From the NCBI GenBank assembly GCA_018268935.1, contig JAFDVS010000026.1:124001-188000 (forward strand): a DNA stretch of 64,000 bases. The letters are read 5' to 3'. This stretch comes from Acidobacteriota bacterium. GTDB taxonomy: Bacteria; Acidobacteriota; Terriglobia; Bryobacterales; Bryobacteraceae. A program made the position numbers and the translations under genes. Shown piece after piece: positions 1 through 11,063 of the stretch (positions are counted from its first letter, which is position 1; each line of letters begins with the position of its first letter). The notes under the pieces were generated by a model. That model made no database searches. It worked only from the letters and a program-made list of their open reading frames with translations, and had not been told where the DNA came from.

Positions 1-1340
1 TCCAAGGAAGGAAGCAGCCCAAACAACAACGCGGAGAGAACCGCAAGAAGCAGCGATACCGCAAAGATTCTCCAGTCGGGCGAAACAGGGACGAAGTTCA
101 TCCCGAAGCGCGTAACCAACTGGAAAAGAAAACTCTGCAGCGACTGGAGAGAGCCGACAGCGAGCATGCTGGCGGCAACGGCTCCAATGACGGCAAGCAG
201 AAGCGCCTCTGTCATCAACTGACGGACCAAGCGCCACCGATTGGCGCCGATCGCGATACGAATGGCCAGTTCCCTCTGCCTGGAGGACGCGCCTGCCAGA
301 TACAGGCTGGCAAGGTTCGCACAGGCTACGACAAGCAATAGAACGAAAGGAAACGCCGCTATCCCGACCACAAGGCCGTTGGGCTCGTCGTCGCGAGAGA
401 CTACCTTGCGTGACTCGGCATTGAGAGCTTGGATTCTCTCATCCTCCGGAAGACCTTCACTCAACGATTGGATGCCGGCCGATAACCGGGCACGGGCTTG
501 CTCCAGGGGCACGCCGGGCTCCAGTATCCCGCCTACCTGCAAATCTTCTGGCAGTTGAGGAGCCGCTACCAGCGGCCGCAACGAATGCGGAATCCAGAAA
601 TCAGGGATAACCGCTTCCACCCCAGTGAAGGATTCCGGGGCAACACCGGAGATTGTGAAAAAGTTGGAGCCAAGCCGAACACGCCGTCCCACAATCTGCG
701 GATCACGATGGAAGAGCCGCTTCCATCCTGCATGGCTGAGCACGGCGCCGTCCGGGTTTGGTGTACCCACCAGAAGTGGAAAGAAGTTCTCGGAAACTAC
801 TTCCACAGCCGCGCGACGGATTCGTTCCTCCACCAGGGGAAGTGTGCTTCGTTCCAGAGAATAGAGCTGTGCCGCAGATGCAGCTTGGCCACGAAGTGCC
901 TCGTATTGCGGCTTCGAGAATCGAAAGATCCGCTCTTTCTTGTTGTTCTCACCGAGCAGATCAAAATGCCGGTCCGCGCCCTGAATAGGCAACGGTCGAA
1001 GCCCATACGCATTGACAAAGGCAAAGAAAGCGCTATTCGCACCCACGGCAACAGCCAGAAATAGAATGGCTGTGGCGGAAAGCCCCGGCTGCTTGCGCAG
1101 TATGCGGACGGCGAACTGCAAGTCGGCACGCAATTGATCGAGGAACGCTAGCCCCTTCGACTGCCGGCAGTCCTCGCGGTACGACGCCACGCTGCCAAAC
1201 TCCAATCGAGCCTTACGCATTGCTTCTTCGCGTGTGCATCCGCCGCGCATCAACCTTTCGGCGTGCTGTTCGATATGAAACTGCATCTCTTCATCGAGAG
1301 ACGAATGGGAACTTCCCTTGAACCATCTTGGCCACTTCAT
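1..1340 (-). CDS. ADOP-family ABC transporter permease (MacB/FtsX-like), C-terminus cut by the window edge
   Basis: The reverse strand is open from an ATG at 1340 to the window edge, giving 446 visible codons (MKWPRWFKGSSH...). The order fits acidobacterial duplicated orphan permeases: a soluble prefix of about 80 residues (DEEMQFHIEQHAERLMRGG), a membrane helix near residues 87-110 after LRKQPGLSATAIL, a MacB-type periplasmic domain, then the FtsX permease block near residue 358 (ELAIRIAIGANRWRLVRQL). The second half of the duplicated permease would lie outside the window. The start overlaps the padR stop by ATGA, so the two genes are translationally coupled, the usual PadR/ADOP pairing in this phylum. 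The transported substrate is unknown; such permeases are usually classed with efflux or stress-response exporters. Confidence 0.88.
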   Translation of the reverse strand, partial: MKWPRWFKGSSHSSLDEEMQFHIEQHAERLMRGGCTREEAMRKARLEFGSVASYREDCRQSKGLAFLDQLRADLQFAVRILRKQPGLSATAILFLAVAVGANSAFFAFVNAYGLRPLPIQGADRHFDLLGENNKKERIFRFSKPQYEALRGQAASAAQLYSLERSTLPLVEERIRRAAVEVVSENFFPLLVGTPNPDGAVLSHAGWKRLFHRDPQIVGRRVRLGSNFFTISGVAPESFTGVEAVIPDFWIPHSLRPLVAAPQLPEDLQVGGILEPGVPLEQARARLSAGIQSLSEGLPEDERIQALNAESRKVVSRDDEPNGLVVGIAAFPFVLLLVVACANLASLYLAGASSRQRELAIRIAIGANRWRLVRQLMTEALLLAVIGAVAASMLAVGSLQSLQSFLFQLVTRFGMNFVPVSPDWRIFAVSLLLAVLSALLFGLLPSL

Positions 1341-1681
1341 TCGATTCCCTCCGCGGTAGCGCGCAATGCGGCCGACATCGCCGTGACTATTCGCTCCCAG
1401 CCGGCGCTGTCATCCTTCAATCTCTTGCGTCCGGATGGCGTGAGGCTATAGAAACGTGCCTTGCGATTGTTCTCCGATACTCCCCATTCACCGGCGAGAA
1501 GACCTTGGTGTTCCAAACGGTGGAGCGCCGGATAGAGTGCTCCCTGTTCAATAGACAACGCACCCCCCGAGATCTGCTCGATGCGGAGGAGTATGCCATA
1601 GCCATGTTCCTGGGAAAGGGAGACAGCTTTGAGGATCAATAGATCCAGAGTGCCGGGCAGCACAGGGATTGGAGGTTCCAT
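1337..1681 (-). CDS. PadR-family transcriptional regulator
   Basis: 114 residues, the normal length for a short PadR protein. The N-terminal winged helix is clear: LPGTLDLLILKAVS, then HGYGILLRIEQIS, then LSIEQGALYPALHRLEHQGL, then a wing with KARFYSLTPSGRKRL. An AGGAAAG ribosome site lies just before the ATG. The stop overlaps the start of the ADOP permease (ATGA), so it most likely controls that permease. The upstream region holds an inverted repeat that could be its operator. Family assignment is firm; ligand and target are inferred only from position. Confidence 0.9.
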   Translation of the reverse strand: MEPPIPVLPGTLDLLILKAVSLSQEHGYGILLRIEQISGGALSIEQGALYPALHRLEHQGLLAGEWGVSENNRKARFYSLTPSGRKRLKDDSAGWERIVTAMSAALRATAEGIE

Positions 1682-1686
1682 AGTCT

Positions 1687-1706
1687 TTCCTAATCTTCTT
1701 AGGGAA
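1687..1706. promoter_or_regulatory. Imperfect inverted repeat before padR, possible autoregulatory operator
   Basis: TTCCTAA (1687-1693), five bases, then TTAGGGAA (1699-1706). The core CCTAA/TTAGG arms match exactly. The repeat sits a few bases before the padR start and overlaps its ribosome site, where a PadR dimer could block expression. A TAGTAT hexamer on the minus strand (1720 to 1715) could be the -10 box. This is inference from symmetry and position. Confidence 0.35.
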
Positions 1707-1760
1707 GAGAACGGATACTACGAGTTCGCGGTTCGAATTTTCTTTTATTTTTTTGAGGAA

Positions 1761-1836
<76 letters not shown>

Positions 1837-1855
1837 TCGACGGGTAGGAATCTCC

Positions 1856-1885
1856 ATTGTCTTACGAGCCAAGGGTGCATGTCAA
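1856..1885 (-). promoter_or_regulatory. Promoter of tRNA-Gly
   Basis: Read on the minus strand, a perfect -35 TTGACA (1885 to 1880) is followed after 18 bases by GACAAT (1861 to 1856), a 4/6 match to the -10 consensus. Transcription would begin near 1849, leaving a 5' leader of about 13 bases before the mature tRNA end at 1836. Confidence 0.6.
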
Positions 1886-2117
1886 TCCGTACGGGAAAGT
1901 GAGTTGTAGGCCTGCCGTCATTGCTACAGTTGTCGAACGAAACAGAATCGTAACTTGTTGAAAACATGGTTATTATATTTTGAGAAAGTTGTTGCTTCGA
2001 GACCCTGGGAACTGTGCTAGACTGATGATCCGCGGATGTGCCGATGGCTGTCAGCGCGCGGGTGAGGCCGCAGTGGTAACCATCGGATCCCTTCACAGAC
2101 AGTACGTTCGGTGTTTG

Positions 2118-2138
2118 TTTTCCACAGTATGTGGAAAA
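2118..2138. promoter_or_regulatory. Palindromic pair of DnaA-box-like 9-mers
   Basis: TTTTCCACA (2118-2126), three bases, then its exact complement TGTGGAAAA (2130-2138). Each arm differs at one base from the DnaA box TTATCCACA. The pair lies 44 bases before the dnaA start, so it could act in origin firing, dnaA autoregulation, or both. Confidence 0.55.
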
Positions 2139-2181
2139 CTTGTGGGAATCTTGTGGGTGGCATTTTTAGCGGGTGGAAGTA

Positions 2182-3507
2182 ATGAATTATTGGGAGCAGA
2201 TCAAGCAACAGCTTGCCGGGGAACTGAGCGTCGAAGCGTTTCAGAACTGGGTGAGTAAAACAACATTGGATCAGATGGAAGGCGAGACTCTGAAGGTCAA
2301 AGTTCCGAATGAGTTCTCCAAGGATTGGATGGAGGTGGAATACCGCGACAAGGTGCGGCACGCGATCGTGAATCTCGGCCTTCCCGTGCGCGATGTGATC
2401 TACCAGGTAGCTCCCATGAGCTACAGCATGGAACAGCCCCTGAAACGCGAAGAATTCGTTCCAGGGGTGGAGCCGTCGTTTGCCAACTCGACTGCTCAAC
2501 TCAACGCGAAGTTCACCTTCGACACCTTTGTCGTGGGCTCATGCAATCAGTTCGCTCATGCCGCTGCGAAGGCCGTCGCAGCTCGTCCGTCCAGCAGCTA
2601 CAATCCGCTGTTCATCTACGGCGGTGTGGGGATGGGCAAAACCCATCTCATGCACGCCATCGGCATGCAGTTGAACTACATGTATACCGGCATGCGCATC
2701 GTCTATACATCCAGCGAACGTTTCATGAATGAGATGATTCACTGCATCAAGACGGAGCGGATGCCGCAGTTCCAGCAGCACTATCGCACTGCGGATGTCC
2801 TACTGGTGGACGACATACAAATTCTCGGTGGGAAAGAACGCACCCAAGACGAGTTCTTCCACACCTTCAACACTCTCTACGAACACCAGAAGCAGATCGT
2901 CATTTCAAGCGACTCATCTCCCAAAAATATTCCAGGACTCGTTGAGCGCCTGCGCTCGCGCTTCGAATGGGGTCTCATGGTGGATGTTCAACCGCCGGAT
3001 CTCGAAACCAAGATGGCCATTCTCGACAAGAAGGCCGAGGCGGAAGGGATTCGACTCCCAGAAGACGTACGCATCTACATCGCCACCAAAACGAAGTCCA
3101 ATGTCCGCGAGCTGGAAGGCTCCCTGGTGAAGCTGATGGCCTACTCCACCATGACGGCGTCTCCCATCACCCTCTCCATGGCGCAGCAGATGTTAAAACA
3201 CCTGGTGCAGGGTAATGAGCGCCGGCTGAGCATCGATGGCATCCTGCGCGCTGTCGCCGACAAGTTCAACCTCCAGCCTTCCCAGCTGAAGCAGAAGACC
3301 AACGCCCATCAGATTTCCTATCCCAGGCAGATCGCCATGTACCTGGTGAAGGACCTGACGCAGGCCTCTCTGCCCGAAATCGGACGCGCCTTCGGCGGAA
3401 AACATCACACCACCGTACTGCACTCCATCCAGAAGATTGAGCAGCAGCGCCAGAAGGACCCCGATTTGAACAAGATCATACACAGCATAACTGATTCATT
3501 CAACTAG
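2182..3507 (+). CDS. dnaA: Chromosomal replication initiator protein DnaA
   Basis: DnaA binds DnaA boxes at the origin and opens the duplex. 441 residues from the ATG at 2182, chosen over an in-frame GTG at 2173 because GGGTGGA lies at ribosome-site distance and the protein then begins MNYWEQIKQQL. Domain I spans about 1-80. The AAA+ domain carries Walker A GGVGMGKTH (about 147-155) and Walker B LLVDDIQ (about 207). The C-terminal DNA-binding domain has the signature GRAFGGKHHTTV near 400. Domain II is short. dnaN follows 257 bases downstream on the same strand. Confidence 0.98.
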   Translation: MNYWEQIKQQLAGELSVEAFQNWVSKTTLDQMEGETLKVKVPNEFSKDWMEVEYRDKVRHAIVNLGLPVRDVIYQVAPMSYSMEQPLKREEFVPGVEPSFANSTAQLNAKFTFDTFVVGSCNQFAHAAAKAVAARPSSSYNPLFIYGGVGMGKTHLMHAIGMQLNYMYTGMRIVYTSSERFMNEMIHCIKTERMPQFQQHYRTADVLLVDDIQILGGKERTQDEFFHTFNTLYEHQKQIVISSDSSPKNIPGLVERLRSRFEWGLMVDVQPPDLETKMAILDKKAEAEGIRLPEDVRIYIATKTKSNVRELEGSLVKLMAYSTMTASPITLSMAQQMLKHLVQGNERRLSIDGILRAVADKFNLQPSQLKQKTNAHQISYPRQIAMYLVKDLTQASLPEIGRAFGGKHHTTVLHSIQKIEQQRQKDPDLNKIIHSITDSFN

Positions 3508-3764
3508 CCTTATATGCGTTTTCAACAGACTCCCCAAAGTGCCGCCATGTGGAAGCCTGCGGAAAACCTCCCCGTCCTCCGGAGTGTGGGAAATCGAAGC
3601 CTGATTTGCACACTCTTTGAAGACAGCAAGCTGTTTGGTTTTGTATAATTTAGAGAGAAACTCACATTTCCACAACCCCTACGGTTCCGGTTACACATGT
3701 ACTTCTTAAGTAAGACAACGCAATCATAGAGATACAGGGACGTAGGACAAGGCAGAACGACCAC
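3508..3764. other. dnaA-dnaN intergenic region with DnaA-box-like sites
   Basis: Holds TTTTCAACA (3519-3527), the same 9-mer that occurs reversed at 1956-1964, then TGTGGGAAA (3585-3593) and ATTTCCACA (3666-3674), all close to the DnaA box. A TATAAT hexamer at 3644-3649 is a possible dnaN -10 box, but no good -35 is placed for it. The 3600-3720 part is AT-richer than its surroundings. It could be a second part of a bipartite origin or only the dnaN promoter. Confidence 0.4.
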
Positions 3765-4880
3765 ATGGAATTTACAGTCAACAAAAGCGATCTGGTGCGC
3801 GAGCTGATGCTCTCGCAGGGAGTTGTGGAGAAGAAGACCACGATTCCGATTCTTTCGAACGTGCTGGTGGAAGCCGCCGGTGAAAAGGTCACGTTCACCG
3901 CGACGGATCTCGAGTTGGGCATCCGCTGCAGTTGCCCGGCCCGGGTGACGAAGGAAGGATCGGGAACAATCCCTGCCAGGAAGCTCTTGGACTATGTGCG
4001 CCTGTTGCCGGATGCCGACGTCCAAGTGAAGTTTCTCGATAACCACTGGGCAACGCTGGTTTGCGGACGTTCGCGGACGCGCATTGCCGGCATGTCCCGG
4101 GAGAGCTATCCGGCGCTGCCGGTAATGCCGGAAGTGATCGCCGAACTTCCGGTGGGCACCCTGGCGGCAATGATTTCGCGCACGATCTTCTCCATCTCCG
4201 CCGAGGAGTCGCGATTTACACTCAACGGCGCGCTGCTGCTGCTGAAGCCCGGCAGTGTCACCATGGTGGCCACCGACGGCCATCGCCTGGCGATGGTGGA
4301 AAAGCAGGAGTCCATCCCCGGCCTGGAGAGCCAATTCCGGGCATTGCTGCCGCGTAAGGCGATGGCCGAAGTGCTCAAAATGGCATCATCGGCGGAACCC
4401 GAAGCCTCGCTGAAGTTCAGCGGCGACGAGAACCACCTCTTCTTCCAACTCGGAGACCGGCTGTTGATCAGCCGCAAACTGACAGGCAACTTCCCCGACT
4501 TCGAACGGGTGCTTCCGAAGGAGCAGCCAAACGCTGTGACGATGCAGCGGGACGATCTGAGGGCGGCGCTGGAACGCGTCATGCAGTTCGCCGATGAGCG
4601 CTCCCATGCCATCCGCGTGAAATTTTCTCCGGGCGAAGCGAAGGTCTTCTCTTCGCTCTCCGATACGGGTGAGTCGGAAGAATTGATCAACGTCGAATAC
4701 GACGGCGCGGATATCGAAATCAGCTTCAACGCGCAATACCTGCTGGACTTCATGAGGGCGATCACCGAAGAGCAGGTGATGTTCCGGTTCAAAGAGGCCA
4801 ACAGCGCCGGCGAAATGCGCCCTGTGGCGTTGGAAGGTGGTTTCCTCTATCGCTACGTCGTCATGCCAATGAGAATCTGA
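3765..4880 (+). CDS. dnaN: DNA polymerase III subunit beta (sliding clamp)
   Basis: 371 residues, the usual clamp length, beginning MEFTVNKSDLVREL. Three repeated clamp domains are recognisable: IPILSNVLVEA and TDLELGI in the first, FSISAEESRFTLNG and TDGHRLA in the second, and an ending close to the family pattern LRYVVMPMRI (here YRYVVMPMRI). The homodimeric ring tethers the replicative polymerase to DNA. gyrB follows after 58 bases; recF, often between these two, is absent. Confidence 0.97.
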   Translation: MEFTVNKSDLVRELMLSQGVVEKKTTIPILSNVLVEAAGEKVTFTATDLELGIRCSCPARVTKEGSGTIPARKLLDYVRLLPDADVQVKFLDNHWATLVCGRSRTRIAGMSRESYPALPVMPEVIAELPVGTLAAMISRTIFSISAEESRFTLNGALLLLKPGSVTMVATDGHRLAMVEKQESIPGLESQFRALLPRKAMAEVLKMASSAEPEASLKFSGDENHLFFQLGDRLLISRKLTGNFPDFERVLPKEQPNAVTMQRDDLRAALERVMQFADERSHAIRVKFSPGEAKVFSSLSDTGESEELINVEYDGADIEISFNAQYLLDFMRAITEEQVMFRFKEANSAGEMRPVALEGGFLYRYVVMPMRI

Positions 4881-4902
4881 CGCGAACGGCGGGGTGCGGT
4901 AG

Positions 4903-7825
<2,923 letters not shown>

Positions 7826-7829
<4 letters not shown>

Positions 7830-8170
7830 GATTTCTGCTCCTTGAGTTGATCGAGGTAGCTGTCCAACTGATCGAGGCGCCGATCCCACAAAGCACGCTG
7901 CTTTTCCAGCCAGTTTGATGCCGCTCGCAGCGGTTTCGGGGCAAGTTGGTAGGTTCGCACCCGGCCGGATTTCCGCGAAGTCACCAACCCGCAATCCTCC
8001 AGCACACGTAGGTGTTGGAGAAAAGAGGGCAGTGCCATTGGGAAAGGCTGTGCTAATTCCGTTACAGCCGCCGGCCCGCTACTGAGGCGCTCGATGACCG
8101 CCCGCCGTGTAGGATCAGCCAGACCGTGAAAGACTGAGCTCAATTGCTGGGAGACCTGTTGGTTAGCCAC
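7826..8170 (-). CDS. ArsR-family (metal-independent, SdpR-like) winged-helix regulator
   Basis: 114 residues from a GTG start. The winged helix is typical: [16 protein letters not shown], then [25 protein letters not shown], then [16 protein letters not shown]. The cysteines of metal-sensing ArsR proteins are not present. This subgroup commonly sits with an AHSA1/SRPBCC gene, as here (ATGA overlap). No ribosome site precedes the GTG; instead a -10 box ends 8 bases before it, so the mRNA is probably leaderless. Inverted half-sites around the promoter suggest autoregulation. Confidence 0.9.
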
Positions 8171-8173
8171 TTG

Positions 8174-8219
8174 CCTAAGTATAGAGGCACGACGATGCTT
8201 AGGTCAATACCTAAGCATC
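8174..8219 (-). promoter_or_regulatory. arsR promoter embedded in a three-half-site operator
   Basis: On the minus strand the -35 TTGACC (8207 to 8202) and -10 TATACT (8183 to 8178) are 18 bases apart, and only 7 bases separate the -10 from the GTG at 8170. An 11-bp inverted repeat (GATGCTTAGGT 8194-8204, CAAT, ACCTAAGCATC 8209-8219) encloses the -35. A third half-site CCTAAGTAT (8174-8182) covers the -10. This fits repression of its own promoter by the ArsR product. It is read directly from the sequence; binding is inferred. Confidence 0.7.
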
Positions 8220-8229
8220 TGGACGGGGA

Positions 8230-9678
8230 TTACCGCCCCAACTGGCAGACTTCGTGCACCGCCCGCACCGCCTTCTCAAGACCATCGCGGCGAACAACAA
8301 TGGCGATCGTCAATTCCGAAGAACCTTGCGCGATGGCGATGATGTTCACGCTCTCCTGCGAGATCGCCGTGAAAATGCGACCCGCCATGCCTGTGGTGCC
8401 CCGCATGCCTTCGCCCACAATCGCCAGCAGACCGACGTTCTCATCCACCTCGAACGGCTTCAAATACCCATGCGCCAGTTCCAGAGCGAAGGTGGTTTCC
8501 AACGCGTCGGTAGCGCGCGCCAACTCATCGCGGCGAATGAGGAAGCAGAAGCTCTGCCGGTAGCTGGAGCTGGTGAGTGCCAGCACTTCAGCGTTGGATG
8601 CGGCGAGTGCTGCCAATGAGCGCGACATTACCTGCACTGCGTTCAACTCGGGATCCGCTGGGGCAATAGAGACGAGCGCTACATTGCCCATCGAAGTGAC
8701 AGCCCGCGGGCCCTGAGGCGCATCCACCTTTGGGGCAATCCGTGTTCCCGGCGCAGCGAGGTTGAAGCTGTTCTTGCTCCACACCGGAATGCCCTTCTCC
8801 ACCAGTGGGGCCAGTGTTCGTGGATGCAGTACCTTCGCGCCATTGTAAGCCAGTTCCGCTGCTTCGCTATAGGTAACTTCGGGTAACACAACGGCGGTCG
8901 GAACCAGGCGCGGGTCGGCCGTCATGATGCCGTCGACATCGGTCCAAATCCAAAGATCCGTGGCGTCCAGAACCGCAGCCAGAATAGAGGCCGAAAAATC
9001 GGACCCGCCGCGGCCAAGGGTTGTAGGACGCCCATCCATGGCGGCGCCATTGAACCCGGTAACGACCGGCAGAATGCCTTTCTCCAGCAGCGGTTCCAGA
9101 ACGGAAGCGGCCTTCTCCCGCGTCGGATCCATCAATGGTGTCGCGTTGCCGAACACAGCGTCGGTCACCACAACCTGCGCCGCATTCACCGCTTTGGCCG
9201 GTATACCGCATGCTTCGAGGTGCGCTGCCATGAGGAGAGCCGAAAGACGCTCGCCTACCGCCACCGCCTCATCCACAGAGCGTGGTGGACGCTCGCCAAG
9301 CATCTGCACGCCCTGCGCAATACGCCGGAAATCTCCGATGATGGAATGCAACTCCGACAACACGGCAGGCTGGCGATCTGTGGGGAGAAGCTCGCAGCAC
9401 GTGATGACATGCCGCTGCTCCAATTGCGCAAGATTTGTATCGAGCGCTGTGCTGTCACCAGCCTCGGCCTTTCGCAGTGTGTCGAGTAGCAAGTCGGTGA
9501 CCTTCGACATAGCGGAAACAACGATGGTGACAGGACGCTGTTTGTGTTGTTCGGCGCAGATCAGGCCGGCGGTGCGCATCCGCTCAGCGGAACCCATGCT
9601 GGTGCCGCCGAATTTCATGACGAGCAATTGCTGCAAGCGAGAATATCCTTTCGATCCGGGGGATGACTCCATTATCAC
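8230..9678 (-). CDS. lysC: Aspartate kinase, monofunctional
   Basis: Phosphorylates aspartate at the start of the lysine, threonine and methionine pathway. 482 residues from the GTG at 9678, which has AGGAGG four bases before it; an ATG two codons on is also possible. The kinase core shows VMKFGGTSMGS, VSAMSKVTDLLL, GRGGSDFSASILAA and WTDVDGIMTADPR. Two ACT domains follow, the second with VGEGMRGTTGMAGRIF. These C-terminal motifs resemble the ThrA/MetL branch, yet no homoserine dehydrogenase is fused. It diverges from cydA with about 50 bases between starts. Confidence 0.95.
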   Translation of the reverse strand: MIMESSPGSKGYSRLQQLLVMKFGGTSMGSAERMRTAGLICAEQHKQRPVTIVVSAMSKVTDLLLDTLRKAEAGDSTALDTNLAQLEQRHVITCCELLPTDRQPAVLSELHSIIGDFRRIAQGVQMLGERPPRSVDEAVAVGERLSALLMAAHLEACGIPAKAVNAAQVVVTDAVFGNATPLMDPTREKAASVLEPLLEKGILPVVTGFNGAAMDGRPTTLGRGGSDFSASILAAVLDATDLWIWTDVDGIMTADPRLVPTAVVLPEVTYSEAAELAYNGAKVLHPRTLAPLVEKGIPVWSKNSFNLAAPGTRIAPKVDAPQGPRAVTSMGNVALVSIAPADPELNAVQVMSRSLAALAASNAEVLALTSSSYRQSFCFLIRRDELARATDALETTFALELAHGYLKPFEVDENVGLLAIVGEGMRGTTGMAGRIFTAISQESVNIIAIAQGSSELTIAIVVRRDGLEKAVRAVHEVCQLGR

Positions 9679-9731
9679 ATCGCCTCCTATGTCACCATGA
9701 GAGTAACAATTGCACCGTATTGGGTTGGCCT

Positions 9732-11063
9732 ATGAATGAGGATGCACTTTTCTGGCACCGCCTGCAGTTTGCCTTCACAATTGTCTACCACTATCTCTTT
9801 CCCCAGTTGACGATGGGACTGGCCTTGCTCATTGTGATCATGAAGGGTCTCAGTCTAAGGCCCGGCGGCGACGCATGGGCTCTTGCCGCGCGATTCTGGA
9901 TTCGCGTGTTCGGTATCAACTTCGCCGTGGGCGTGGTGACAGGAATCCCAATGGAGTTCCAGTTCGGCACGAACTGGGGCTCGTTCACCCGCTATGCAGG
10001 GAATGTAGTCGGCCACACTCTGGCGATGGAAGGATTGTTCGCCTTCTTCCTCGAGTCGAGCTTCCTTAGCCTGCTGGTTTGGGGCGAGAAGCGGCTCAGC
10101 CCCCGCATGCACTTTCTTTCCGCCGTGGCTCTGTGGGCGGGAAGCTGGCTATCCGGCTATTTCATTGTCTGCACCAATGCCTTCATGCAACATCCCGTGG
10201 GGCATGCCACAGCCCAGGACGGGACACTGCGGCTGGTGAGCTTCTGGGAGTTTCTCTTCAATCCCTGGGCGCTGGCCCAATACGCGCATACGATGTCCGC
10301 GGCAGTGGTGACAGGCTCATTTGTAGTGGCTGCAGCCGGCGCCTTCTACACACTCCAAAGAACACATCTCGATCAGGCCAAACGCTTCCTGAGAGTGGGT
10401 ACATTCGCCGGCCTCGCTTCCAGCATGATTGTCGCCTTTCCCACTGGCGACATCCAAGCCAAATTGGTGGCGGAGTATCAGCCAGTCACACTCGCAGCAA
10501 TGGAAGGACGCTTTGAAACCGGACCTATGGCGGGCATTACGCTCATTGGCCAACCGAACGTGGCGGCGCGGCGACTGGACAATCCCATCGCCGTGCCGGG
10601 TATCCTCAGCTTTCTCGCCTACGGCGCGTTTCACCGCACGGTGAAAGGCCTCAATGAATTTCCCCAGGAGCAATGGCCCACGAATCTGGAGCTGCTCTAT
10701 TATTCGTTCCACGTGATGGCCGGCCTGGGAACACTGTTCATCGGCTTGATGGCCGGGGCCGCCCTGCTCAGTTGGCGCGGATGGCTGCATCAGGTGAAAC
10801 CTGTTTTGTGGGCGTTGCTGCTGGCGTTCCCGTTTCCCTATATCGCCAATACGGCGGGATGGATGACGGCGGAGCTAGGGAGGCAGCCCTGGCTGGTATA
10901 CGGGCTGTTTCGTACAGCGCAAGGAGCATCGCCTCAAGTGCACTCCGGCACTACCCTGTTCACCTTGATCGGCTTCACGGGGATGTACGCGTTGCTTGCA
11001 GTGCTCTTCCTTTTCCTCATCGGACGCGAGATCGCGCACGGACCGGAGGCAGATCATGTTTGA
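9732..11063 (+). CDS. cydA: Cytochrome bd-type quinol oxidase subunit I
   Basis: 443 residues, polytopic inner-membrane protein. The b558 and b595 ligand contexts are visible: FTIVYHYLFPQLTMGL (His20), NPWALAQYAHTM, and LLYYSFHVMAGLG with the conserved Met. The Q loop after FPTGDIQAKLVAEYQPVTLAAMEG is short, as in the CIO-type branch. ELGRQPWLVYGL is the conserved late motif. The start at 9732 gives MNEDALFWHRLQFAF. It reduces oxygen to water using quinol and supports low-oxygen respiration. cydB overlaps its end by 8 bases. Confidence 0.95.
   Translation: MNEDALFWHRLQFAFTIVYHYLFPQLTMGLALLIVIMKGLSLRPGGDAWALAARFWIRVFGINFAVGVVTGIPMEFQFGTNWGSFTRYAGNVVGHTLAMEGLFAFFLESSFLSLLVWGEKRLSPRMHFLSAVALWAGSWLSGYFIVCTNAFMQHPVGHATAQDGTLRLVSFWEFLFNPWALAQYAHTMSAAVVTGSFVVAAAGAFYTLQRTHLDQAKRFLRVGTFAGLASSMIVAFPTGDIQAKLVAEYQPVTLAAMEGRFETGPMAGITLIGQPNVAARRLDNPIAVPGILSFLAYGAFHRTVKGLNEFPQEQWPTNLELLYYSFHVMAGLGTLFIGLMAGAALLSWRGWLHQVKPVLWALLLAFPFPYIANTAGWMTAELGRQPWLVYGLFRTAQGASPQVHSGTTLFTLIGFTGMYALLAVLFLFLIGREIAHGPEADHV

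Larger units (their letters stand above)
1837..2181. other. 345-base gene-free region before dnaA, candidate oriC
   Basis: No gene is seen here. It holds the tRNA-Gly promoter at its left end, an AT-rich tract at about 1950-1995, a reversed DnaA-box-like site TGTTGAAAA (1956-1964), an extended -10-like TGCTAGACT (2015-2023) that could serve dnaA, and a symmetrical pair of DnaA-box-like 9-mers at 2118-2138 followed by two TTGTGGG half-sites (2140-2157). Its place directly before dnaA, with boxes and an AT-rich stretch, is what is expected of a bacterial origin. Origin function is inferred. Confidence 0.5.

Noticed and set aside
498-1064. 188-residue plus-strand open frame at the left edge
   Set aside because: The minus strand here encodes the ADOP permease without interruption.
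2173-2181. GTG at 2173 as the dnaA start
   Set aside because: The ATG at 2182 has the better ribosome-site spacing and gives the usual short DnaA N-terminus.
3644-3649. TATAAT as a confirmed dnaN promoter
   Set aside because: No acceptable -35 at 16-18 bases; kept only as a note in the intergenic entry.
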